From: Nocardioides sp. Root190
GTDB taxonomy: Bacteria; Actinomycetota; Actinomycetes; Propionibacteriales; Nocardioidaceae
Direction: 5' to 3'
NCBI RefSeq assembly: GCF_001428565.1
Contig: NZ_LMIA01000013.1
Coordinates: forward strand, 133,029-197,028
DNA length: 64,000 bases
Position numbers and translations under genes: made by a program. The notes below the pieces were generated by a model. That model had not been told where the DNA came from. It worked only from the letters and a program-made list of their open reading frames with translations, and made no database searches. Below are positions 57,544-64,000 of the stretch, piece by piece; within the stretch, counting starts at the first letter, position 1; every line of letters starts with the position of its first letter.

Positions 57544-57912
57544 ATGGTCTCGAAGCCAACGAGTCGCCCAAACACACCGTCCGAGGATGCCAATATTGCG
57601 CCCACGGCTGGAATCGCCGTCGTAGAAGCCGCACTCGCGTACCTCGCTGAACCAGATGGTCTAGACGACGGCCGCGACTGGACGCACTTCGTGGAACCGC
57701 TCGAAAGATCTCGCGCCGAACTTCAGGCAATGGATCTGTCGTATGCGACGAACGACAAGGTGGATCCCGACGACATCGATGCCTTTCGGCGTGCAGACCG
57801 GGCCGCCGAGAATGTGAGAACTCAGACGCGAGCCGATGACGTGAAGGTCCGTGTAGGCGCTGCTCTGGACGATTTTCGAAGCCTTTGGTCCAACGCTGCG
57901 AGAGGTACCTAG
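57544..57912 (+). CDS. Small acidic protein of unknown function
   Basis: 122 residues from ATG 57544. It is acidic (DGLDDGRDWTHF, NDKVDPDDIDAF) with predicted helices and no membrane segment. No family was recognised. Its start is 20 bases from the divergent HEPN-like gene, so the two may share a promoter; an antidote or accessory role is conceivable but unsupported. Confidence 0.5.
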   Translation: MVSKPTSRPNTPSEDANIAPTAGIAVVEAALAYLAEPDGLDDGRDWTHFVEPLERSRAELQAMDLSYATNDKVDPDDIDAFRRADRAAENVRTQTRADDVKVRVGAALDDFRSLWSNAARGT

Positions 57913-58088
57913 ATCTTCTGCGGCTCGCTCAACGACGCGCCACTAGGGCCTTCTTGGCCGTGGTCCGCGGCCAAGGTCACCGCAATCGGCACATCAGCCA
58001 TGTGTCGATTAGCGCCGCGACCCCGGCGTTGACTGAATCGTTGATATCGAAGCTTGGGTCTGCTGCACGAACTGGTGACAGTGATTAG

Positions 58089-58991
58089 TCACGCAGCCTG
58101 AGTGGCTGGCGTGGTCATGATGGCTTCGTACTCGATGGGGGTCAACCGGCCGAGACCTGCTTGCCTGCGGCGTCGGTGGTAAGTCCGCTCGATCCAGGTC
58201 ACGATCGCGATCCGTAGGTCCTCGCGGTTGTCCCAGGTGCGGCGGTCGAGGACGTTCTTCTGGAGCAGCGAGAAGAAGCTCTCCATTGCCGCGTTGTCGC
58301 CCGCGGCTCCGACGCGGCCCATCGATCCGACCATGCTGTGACGGTTGAGAGCGTGGACGAATTTCCGGCTTCGAAATTGCGATCCTCTGTCGGTGTGGAC
58401 CACGCATCCGGCGACGTCGCCGCGGCGTGCGACGGCGTTGTTGAGTGCCGCGACAGCGAGCCGGGACTTCATCCGTGAGTCGATGGAGTAGCCCACGATC
58501 CGGTTCGAGAACACGTCCTTGAACGCGCAGACGTAGAGCTTTCCTTCGTTCGTCCAGTGCTCCGTGATGTCGCCGATCCAGAGCTCGTTGGCGGCGTCGG
58601 CTTTGAACTTGTGCCGGGTCCGGCCCTTCTCGTCGGTTACGGCGCAGAGGTCGTCGTGGACCGGCGGGCCGGGCAACTTGTGGTTCTTGCCGCGCTTCTT
58701 CCCGAACGCGCTCCACCAGCCGTTGTCTGAGCAGATCCGCCACGCGGTGCGTTCAGCCATCGCCATGCCGGCCTCTTTGGCTTCGTCGGCCAGGAACCGG
58801 TAGCCGAACTCGGGATCATCGAGGTGGGCGTCGAACAACGCGTTGGCGCGGTAGGCCTGGTCGAGTTCGGCGTCGGTGACCGGGTTGGTCAGCCAGCGGT
58901 AGTAGGGCTGGCGGGCAATCTTGAGTACCCGGCACGTCACCGTGACGGGAATCCCGTCCTCGGCTAGCTCGCGGACGAGCGGGTACATCAT
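58089..58991 (-). CDS. IS3-family transposase OrfB (integrase core)
   Basis: 300 residues with the rve/DDE integrase core. Catalytic residues are visible in LWIGDITEHW, HTDRGSQFRS and MESFFSLLQ. The N-terminal part has the usual HTH_21-like helices (YYRWLTNP, FGYRFLADEAKEAG). Its own ATG 58991 is kept next to the ISL3 insertion, but it has lost the adjacent orfA needed for the fusion transposase. The family assignment is firm. Confidence 0.93.
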   Translation of the reverse strand: MMYPLVRELAEDGIPVTVTCRVLKIARQPYYRWLTNPVTDAELDQAYRANALFDAHLDDPEFGYRFLADEAKEAGMAMAERTAWRICSDNGWWSAFGKKRGKNHKLPGPPVHDDLCAVTDEKGRTRHKFKADAANELWIGDITEHWTNEGKLYVCAFKDVFSNRIVGYSIDSRMKSRLAVAALNNAVARRGDVAGCVVHTDRGSQFRSRKFVHALNRHSMVGSMGRVGAAGDNAAMESFFSLLQKNVLDRRTWDNREDLRIAIVTWIERTYHRRRRQAGLGRLTPIEYEAIMTTPATQAA

Positions 58992-58995
58992 TTTC

Positions 58996-60421
58996 GGCTC
59001 TTCTGACTGATCCGTGGGTCATCGGCCGGGCAGGGCGGGTCGGTGGCCGCCGAGGTTGAGCATGGCCAAGGCGATGAGGGCGTCGGGTGAGCGGAACCCG
59101 AAGGCCATCCTGGTGATCAGCCGGATCTTGGTGTTGACCGACTCAACCAGGCCGTTGGACAGGCCGTGCTCGATCGCGGCGAGGATCTCGTCGCGGTGCT
59201 TGGCGATTCGCTGCTGGATCTTGACGAAGGACTCGACCCGACAGCGTCGAGCCCACGCGATCCAGCGATCGAGGGCATCAGCTGCTTCGTCGGGCGGCAA
59301 CCGGAACACAGTGCGCAGGCCCTCCTTGAGGAGGTAGGCGCGGTAGAGCCTCGGGTCGGTCTTCGCGATCCAGGCAAGCTTCGCCTGCTGATTCTCGGGG
59401 AGGTTCTCAGGGTTCTTCCACAGCGCGTAACGGGCGTTCTTGAGGGCTCGAGCATGACCGGTGGACACGACGAGTCGACGACCAGCCGCCCACCCGTAGA
59501 CCTTGGTGTTTCCAGCGCGACGGGCCTGGTTCCAGGCGTCGCGGCGCACGGCGTCGAGGGCGTCAGTCGCCCAGCCGACGACGTGGAACGGGTCAGCACA
59601 CCGCACAGCCTGGAGACATCGCTCGCGCACGACGTTGGCGATCCACTCTGCGCCATCAGCGGTGACGTGGGTGATCTGGGCGCACCTGCCTTCGCCGGAG
59701 GCTTCCAGGGCGTCGAAGAACTCCTCCATCGTGGCGCGGTCGCGTCCGGCCTTGGCCCATACGAGTCGGCCGGTGTCGTGATCGACCACGACGGTCAGGT
59801 ACTTGTGCTTGCGCTTGTAGGAGATCTCGTCGATCCCGATGCGTCGCAGGCCGGCGAACGCGTCGATCCCTTCGGCGGTGTCGGCCCAGACGCGGGTGAT
59901 GATCGCTCCGACGGTGCGCCACGCGATCCGCATCAGTTGGGTGATCGCGGACTTTGAGGACTGGGTCGCCAGCCAGGCGACCTGCTGGTCGAAAGCGAGC
60001 GTGTGGCCGGCGGCGTGTCGTGCCCACGGCACCTGCCTGACGGTCGGCCCGTGGGTCGGGCAGTTCACGCGCGGCGCGTCTGCCTCGAGAAACACCTCCA
60101 CGGTGCCCAGGTCCAGGCCGCGCCAACGGCGGCGTCCTTCGCCGGGGTCGTACCAGGAAGGTCGTGTGCCGCATCGACCACACCGGCCGCGGGCAGCTCG
60201 TCGTGGTCGCACATGCGCGACGACCACCTCGCCTACTTCGTCGAACTCGATGTCCTCAATGACGGTCTTCTCGACGCCCAAGAAGGCGCGCCATAGGCTG
60301 GCGTTTCGCACGCCGTTCTCCGCTCTGCAGTTTCGGTTCTAGACAAGCCAGAAACCTAGAGCGGGAGCGGCGTGTGGCCGTTCAGGCGCGGTCAGCGACC
60401 CACGGAAGAGTCACAAGAGCC
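58996..60421 (-). mobile_element. ISL3-family insertion sequence with target duplication
   Basis: 1426 bases bounded by 25-base inverted repeats (GGCTCTTCTGACTGATCCGT left, GGCTCTTGTGACTCTTCCGT right, both continuing GGGTC). An exact 8-base target duplication TCATTTTC lies at 58988-58995 and 60422-60429. The 8-base duplication is typical of ISL3. The element is intact and inserted into the IS3 orfA/orfB junction, so it arrived after the IS3 element. Confidence 0.94.
59019..60311 (-). CDS. ISL3-family transposase
   Basis: 430 residues, the usual ISL3 length. An N-terminal zinc-finger-like region (CGRCGTRPSWYDPGEGRRRW, CPTHG) is followed by a helix-turn-helix and a DDE transposase core (IGIDEISYKRKHKYLTVVVD, VTADGAEWIANVV) with VVGWATDALDAVRRDAWNQ and a C-terminal GLVESVNTKIRLI glutamate motif. 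The start at 60311 has a reasonable context. It is undamaged. Confidence 0.95.
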   Translation of the reverse strand: MRNASLWRAFLGVEKTVIEDIEFDEVGEVVVAHVRPRRAARGRCGRCGTRPSWYDPGEGRRRWRGLDLGTVEVFLEADAPRVNCPTHGPTVRQVPWARHAAGHTLAFDQQVAWLATQSSKSAITQLMRIAWRTVGAIITRVWADTAEGIDAFAGLRRIGIDEISYKRKHKYLTVVVDHDTGRLVWAKAGRDRATMEEFFDALEASGEGRCAQITHVTADGAEWIANVVRERCLQAVRCADPFHVVGWATDALDAVRRDAWNQARRAGNTKVYGWAAGRRLVVSTGHARALKNARYALWKNPENLPENQQAKLAWIAKTDPRLYRAYLLKEGLRTVFRLPPDEAADALDRWIAWARRCRVESFVKIQQRIAKHRDEILAAIEHGLSNGLVESVNTKIRLITRMAFGFRSPDALIALAMLNLGGHRPALPGR

Positions 60422-60725
60422 TCATTTTCCCGGCAGATGAGCCTGCGACAGATAGGCAGTCGCACGGGCGCAGCACTTCTACTTCTTGCTCGAGGGTCCT
60501 GATCCGCCGCTTCGCTTCACGCAGCTCAGCTGACTGCACTTCGGTTGTGCCGGGCCGGTCGCCCTCTTCGATGTCGGCCTTCTTCATCCACGAGTACAGG
60601 GTCGTGAAGTGGACGCCGAAGTCCTTCGCGATCTGGGAGAGCTCGACGCCCGGCTCACGGTTCCTCGCGACACGCACGACATCGTCGCGGAACTCTTTGG
60701 GGTACGGCTTGGACACGGTGAACAT
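60411..60725 (-). pseudogene. IS3-family orfA, 3' end frameshifted and cut by ISL3
   Basis: The first 85 residues are a normal IS3 OrfA: a helix-turn-helix (YPKEFRDDVVRVARN, SQIAKDFGVHFTTLYSWMKK) and leucine-zipper-like helices (AKRRIRTLEQEVEVLR). After that the frame reads PCDCLSVAGSSAGK, while a one-base shift gives RATAYLSQAHLPGK, the expected IS3 end. One extra C near 60470 explains this. The ISL3 insertion then removes the orfB overlap. Confidence 0.75.
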
Positions 60726-60896
60726 CCTTCCAGCCCAACCATCTGGTTAGGCCTCTCGGTTGTCACCTATTCGTGCAGCAGACCCTTGATCGTCAGCGCT
60801 GTGCGGTGAGGATGTCGGGGCGTGCTGATTCGCCGGACCTCGCTTGTCCGGGGTGTTCCATGTGCTCCTGGTCGCGCCGCTCTCGCTGCTGTGTTG

Positions 60897-62333
60897 TCAG
60901 GCCGCGAGGTAGGAGGGCGGGTCGCTGACCCGGTCGAACAGTGCCGTCCAGGGGCTCTCCCAGGGCCAGGCTTGTGGCAGATGCAGGGTGACCCGTCGCG
61001 CTGAGGTCGCGACTCGTGCCGGCACCGTGATCAGCTTGCGACGGATCGTCGCGGTGGTGGCCTTCGCCAGCTGCGGGTCGGTGAGGCCGGCGGCAGCACG
61101 GGTGAGGTTGAACGCCATCACGGCCAAGACGAGCCAGGCGGCGTTGGCGGTGAACACGCCTGAGGGCAGGTGCGCCAGAGCGGCGCCTTTGAGGTCGGCG
61201 TGAACCTGCTCGATGACCGCGTGATGGCGGTGGGTCTTGTCCGCGGTGACGGTGTCGAGCACGTCGGCGTCGGTGGTGGTGAAGAACGCGTGGAATCGCC
61301 AGGTGTCGAACAGGGTGTCCTGGCCGGCGGCCTTGTTCTTCTCGGCGTTGAAGTCCGGGATCCGCCGGACCACGAGCCGGCCCGGGACGTGGTCGATTTT
61401 CTTCTGTGCGGCGAACGCAGTGAAGTCGATCTCGGCGACCTCGGCCTGTGAGATCCACTGCTGGCTGGCCTCGTCGAAGATGGCGTCTGTGTACTCGATG
61501 GTGGTCCACGCATCGTCGCTGATGGTGGTGATTGCAGCCTTGACTCGCTTGTCCATTCGCACGGTCACCGAGACCGCGGCCCCGCCGGACAGTGCGGCGT
61601 GAACTGGTCCGCGGCCGTAGAACGCCGAGTCCATCCGCACCAAGACCGGGTGGCCCGTGCCGAGCAGCCTTCGGGCGGTCCTCACCGCGTCGCCGACCAG
61701 TCGCTTCGCCCCGCGTGGAGACCCGGTCGAGCCCTTGCGGAGCCGTTGGGCCACGACCACCGGGACAGCACCGGCAATGGTGAGGGTGGCGAGCAGCGCG
61801 TTGAGGCCGCGGACCCCGGAGTAGCCGAACCCCGCGCCCTGCTTGGCGTGGCCGTGAACCTCGATGATCGTGTCATCAACATCGAGCAACGCGTACCCGC
61901 GATCGGTGCCGACATCACCGGCTGCGGGACCTGCCGATGCGCCGAGCAAGCCGGTGAGGCCGGCCAGTGCGATCAGGAACCTCGAGGCGATCGCGTCGAG
62001 CTGGCGCACGTGCCCGAAGGTGAACGCCCGCAAGAACGAACCCAACGTCGAGGGCGCGTAAGCGCGGGCGAAGACCCGCCCCATCCCGCCGTGGCGCAAC
62101 AACGCCATGTCATCGATCGAATCCGCGCCAGCGACCATGCCGCCGACCAGCGAGGCGACCTTCAACCCCGCATTCGCACCCTTGTCGGTCGGCACCGTCA
62201 AGTGCTGATCGGCAAGATCGCGCAGACCGGCGGACTCGGCCAACGCGAGCACCGGAACCAGACCCCCGGCCGACACGAGATTCGGATCGTCGAAGACCGC
62301 CGACGTCGCCCGCGGCGTGTGAGAGAGTTTCAC
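60897..62333 (-). CDS. IS1380-family transposase
   Basis: 478 residues from GTG 62333. The N-terminus (LVSAGGLVPVLALAESAGL) and core motifs (ALLDVDDTIIEVHGHAKQGA, LVRMDSAFYGRGPVHAAL, HHAVIEQVHADLKGAALAH) are those of IS1380-family DDE transposases. The frame is open upstream to 62405 but the start is set by the family's usual N-terminus. The terminal inverted repeats were not identified, so the element ends are not given. It abuts the IS3 right end at 60785. Confidence 0.92.
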   Translation of the reverse strand: MKLSHTPRATSAVFDDPNLVSAGGLVPVLALAESAGLRDLADQHLTVPTDKGANAGLKVASLVGGMVAGADSIDDMALLRHGGMGRVFARAYAPSTLGSFLRAFTFGHVRQLDAIASRFLIALAGLTGLLGASAGPAAGDVGTDRGYALLDVDDTIIEVHGHAKQGAGFGYSGVRGLNALLATLTIAGAVPVVVAQRLRKGSTGSPRGAKRLVGDAVRTARRLLGTGHPVLVRMDSAFYGRGPVHAALSGGAAVSVTVRMDKRVKAAITTISDDAWTTIEYTDAIFDEASQQWISQAEVAEIDFTAFAAQKKIDHVPGRLVVRRIPDFNAEKNKAAGQDTLFDTWRFHAFFTTTDADVLDTVTADKTHRHHAVIEQVHADLKGAALAHLPSGVFTANAAWLVLAVMAFNLTRAAAGLTDPQLAKATTATIRRKLITVPARVATSARRVTLHLPQAWPWESPWTALFDRVSDPPSYLAA

Positions 62334-62405
62334 CTCAGAGATGTCCCTTGTGTTCGGTCGAATCGTTCCGTGAAGAAGTCCGATTCTCCCGCTACACAAG
62401 GGCAT

Positions 62406-62721
62406 TCTCGTTCTACGGCACGCTCACCCGACCAAGTTCATCGGTGGATCCGGGCTTAGGGCCCGACCACGTCGGCTGTAAGTCCCTCAGGGTGCCGTCT
62501 GCGTCCGATGCGGTCATTCTCGACTTCATCGGACACTGACCCGAACCCCCACGGAGTGAAGGACAACGCTGCGCACCAATCGCGTGCGCGAGGGTCGCGG
62601 CGTGTTAACCGGAGTCCTGTTCGCTGGAGCGAAAGGCGCACCCGCACGGGCCGCCGAGCGGCAGATCCCAGTGTCTCGCAGCAAGTCCTGCCGGACGCCT
62701 AGTCGGTGCTATGGTCCGGGC
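62406..62721. other. Intergenic region, nothing recognised
   Basis: 316 bases between the IS1380 transposase region and the next small gene. One end of the IS1380 element must lie here or close by, but I could not define its inverted repeat. Confidence 0.35.
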
Positions 62722-62877
62722 ATGGCACCCTACGACGAGGCACTTGCGTTGACGGCTGAACCGTCGCACGTGCCCTCTGGTGCGGCTCTGCTCGCTATCG
62801 AGCTGAGTGAGATCGCCCGCGGGATCCGCGGTCTCGACGTGCTGCGCCGCAGCATCGACCGCGCGCCGCCCGCCTGA
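62722..62877 (+). CDS. Small hypothetical protein
   Basis: 51 residues from ATG 62722. It reads as a helical protein with SGAALLAIELSEIARGIRGL and a basic end. There is no clear ribosome site. It is followed within a few bases by a strong hairpin. No family was recognised. Confidence 0.4.
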   Translation: MAPYDEALALTAEPSHVPSGAALLAIELSEIARGIRGLDVLRRSIDRAPPA

Positions 62878-62953
62878 CCTGTCGCTAGCACCAATACCAG
62901 GCACCCGGACTCGTCCTTGACGAGTCCGTGGCTAGTGCCTATTCAACGACAGG
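62878..62953 (+). terminator. Nested hairpin element (terminator or structured leader)
   Basis: A perfect 9-base stem GGACTCGTC / GACGAGTCC (62907-62915 and 62919-62927, loop CTT) lies inside an outer stem CCTGTCG / CGACAGG (62878-62884 and 62947-62953). It begins at the stop of the small gene and ends ten bases before the zinc-finger gene start. It may be a terminator without a T tract or a regulatory leader. Confidence 0.5.
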
Positions 62954-62962
62954 ACACGTCCC

Positions 62963-63268
62963 ATGCGTGTTTCACATCAGCTCGACCAGCAGTCACCTGA
63001 CCACAGCACGGACCATTTCGCCGACCTGCTCGCCGAGGCCGAACAGACTCGTCGCAACCAGCTGGCCGGCCTCCCGCCCGACACCAGCTTGGTCTCGGCC
63101 GCACACCGGGCCAGCGTCACGCGGATCCTCAACTCGATCCTGGCAGCGCAGGCACGACTCAACGCCGGCACCTACGGCCTCTGCGACGACTGCAAGCACG
63201 AGATCGACAACCGGTCCCTACGCGCAAGGCCGTGGACAACACTCTGTGACCCATGCATTCGTCGCTGA
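62963..63268 (+). CDS. TraR/DksA-type C4 zinc-finger protein
   Basis: 101 residues. A helical N-terminal part (HFADLLAEAEQTRRNQL, ILNSILAAQARL) leads to a zinc finger: CDDC at about 75-78 and CDPC near the end. The spacing and YGLCDDCKHEI match TraR/DksA proteins, which bind RNA polymerase's secondary channel to alter transcription. Plasmid TraR versions accompany conjugation genes. A second, larger copy is at 63370. Confidence 0.82.
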   Translation: MRVSHQLDQQSPDHSTDHFADLLAEAEQTRRNQLAGLPPDTSLVSAAHRASVTRILNSILAAQARLNAGTYGLCDDCKHEIDNRSLRARPWTTLCDPCIRR

Positions 63269-63369
63269 CTTAGCTCAGCACTGCACCCCCACCACTTCGC
63301 CGACCGGACTCGGCGCCACGCGCCACAGCAAAGCGCGCCTAGAACCGGTCCCCACCCGGGAGGTCTTCC

Positions 63370-63891
63370 ATGATCCAGGAAGTCAACGGCATCACTGCCG
63401 CTTCTAGCTGGGTCGGACTATTCGCAGCGGTCTGGCTCAACAGAACAACTCAGGAGGAGCAGAGCCAACGGCCCGCCCGACGCGCCCCGAAACCCACGTG
63501 CTCCGCCGCACCACCCTCGGCCGGTGATGAGTCAGAGGCCCAGATCTGTTCCGATGTCCTGGCCCTCATCCAGCCGCTGACGCGGTCGTCATCGCGACGG
63601 TTCGACGACTTCGTCGCCATCCCCCTCGATGCCCCCCATCGTCTAGACGAGATCATCCGGATCGTGGGAGTCGCCCTGACGCGGCTGCCGCCGACCCACC
63701 AGCTCAGCCACCGCACCGTGCTCGCTCGGGCGAATCTTGAACGGATCGCGCGCGACGCGATCCGTGCCCGCACCCGCCTCGCTGACGGCACCTACGGCAC
63801 CTGCACTGACTGCTCCGGTCCCATCTCCCTCTTCTCGCTTAGCGAGAAGCCTTGGACACCGCGCTGCATCTACTGCGCCCTTGACATCTGA
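63370..63891 (+). CDS. TraR/DksA-type C4 zinc-finger protein (larger variant)
   Basis: 173 residues. The last 70 residues resemble the 62963 protein: a helical part (ANLERIARDAIRARTRLADG) and the finger TCTDC ... CIYC, with YGTCTDCSGPI aligned to YGLCDDCKHEI. The N-terminal 100 residues are unique: a short hydrophobic start, an Arg/Pro-rich stretch and a helical segment (SDVLALIQPLTRSSSRRFDD). The start is uncertain, as 63370 has only a GGAGG at 63359-63363. Confidence 0.72.
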   Translation: MIQEVNGITAASSWVGLFAAVWLNRTTQEEQSQRPARRAPKPTCSAAPPSAGDESEAQICSDVLALIQPLTRSSSRRFDDFVAIPLDAPHRLDEIIRIVGVALTRLPPTHQLSHRTVLARANLERIARDAIRARTRLADGTYGTCTDCSGPISLFSLSEKPWTPRCIYCALDI

Positions 63892-63941
63892 ACGCCCCAG
63901 GAGCGAGACAACCGCTCACCATGACGCAAAGGAGAAGCACC

Positions 63942-64000
63942 GTGACGACCCTGGACACCGCCATGCCGACCTCACGCACCGAGGAGCTGAGGAACGTCGA
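63942..64000 (+). CDS. Start of an unidentified gene, cut by window end
   Basis: GTG 63942 is preceded by AAAGGAG at 63928-63934 and opens a frame (MTTLDTAMPTSRTEELRNV) that runs off the window. ATG 63921 is in the same frame but lacks a ribosome site. No family can be assigned from 19 residues. Confidence 0.5.
   Translation, partial: MTTLDTAMPTSRTEELRNV

Larger units (their letters stand above)
58056..60785 (-). mobile_element. IS3-family element interrupted by an ISL3-family element
   Basis: Terminal inverted repeats begin GGGTCTGCTGCACGAA at 58056 and end with its complement at 60785; beyond 16 matching bases they continue with few mismatches (GGTGACA shared). The element carries orfA (60411-60725) and orfB (58089-58991) and is split at the orfA/orfB junction by the ISL3 element 58996-60421. 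No matching 3- or 4-base target duplication flanks it, so later rearrangement or loss of one flank is likely. Confidence 0.85.

Noticed and set aside
58028..60790. Target-site duplication for the IS3 element
   Set aside because: The 3- and 4-base flanks (CTT/TTG, GCTT/TTGA) do not match, so none is claimed.

Overview
The window is GC-rich DNA from an actinobacterium. System II cytochrome c maturation (ResA/ResB/CcsB), DUF3093, DUF4229, DUF4192, DUF3152 and DUF6153 proteins, a VKOR/DsbA pair and an actinobacterial TraA-type relaxase support this. A Nocardioides-like (Propionibacteriales) host is my best guess, but this is inference. No rRNA, tRNA or CRISPR array was recognised. The region looks like a copper/heavy-metal resistance island joined to a conjugative or mobilisable element.

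Layout. 1-1663: end of a CDF metal exporter and an M56 peptidase. 1679-9513: a minus-strand copper/cytochrome c operon (resA-resB-ccsB-copC-copD/ctaG) facing a plus-strand TlpA-like lipoprotein and a DUF3152 peptidase-like gene. 9567-14378: a minus-strand envelope operon (VanY-like peptidase, small membrane protein, DUF3093, two paralogous polytopic proteins around a cupredoxin-like lipoprotein). 14485-20995: DUF4229, DsbA-like, VKOR, a methyltransferase, a FliL-like protein, CopD and an M23 peptidase. 21239-29458: DUF305, DUF6153, DUF4396, CopZ-like and MFS genes on minus, facing csoR-copZ-hypothetical-copA on plus. 29887-36225: BlaI/M56 pair, CopCD fusion, a remnant P-type ATPase, and a membrane-cupredoxin/HMA/DUF2752 operon. 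36526-45350: two-component system, DUF305, methyltransferase, DUF3152, second csoR and second P-type ATPase, then decayed genes. 45604-53421: DUF4192, a coiled-coil protein and a 2033-residue relaxase-helicase-primase. 53537-57912: three genes carrying RNxxxH or RSxxxH motifs that resemble HEPN nucleases, plus a small divergent gene. 58056-62333: nested insertion sequences. 62722-64000: small genes including two TraR/DksA-type zinc-finger proteins.

How the parts fit. Seven sites of form TACTA-N7-TAGTA (or one-base variants) lie between 7857 and 34199, all in intergenic or start-proximal DNA. One is directly upstream of the only BlaI/CopY-type repressor gene in the window, which overlaps an M56 protease gene. 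This suggests one repressor controls copper import/export, cytochrome c and disulfide maturation, cell-wall hydrolases and several uncharacterised membrane proteins. Separate CsoR-like boxes control the two csoR-ATPase loci. The most novel candidates are this regulon, the cupredoxin/membrane-protein operon, the ATPase remnant that keeps HMA and part of the HAD domain, and the HEPN-like cluster beside the relaxase.
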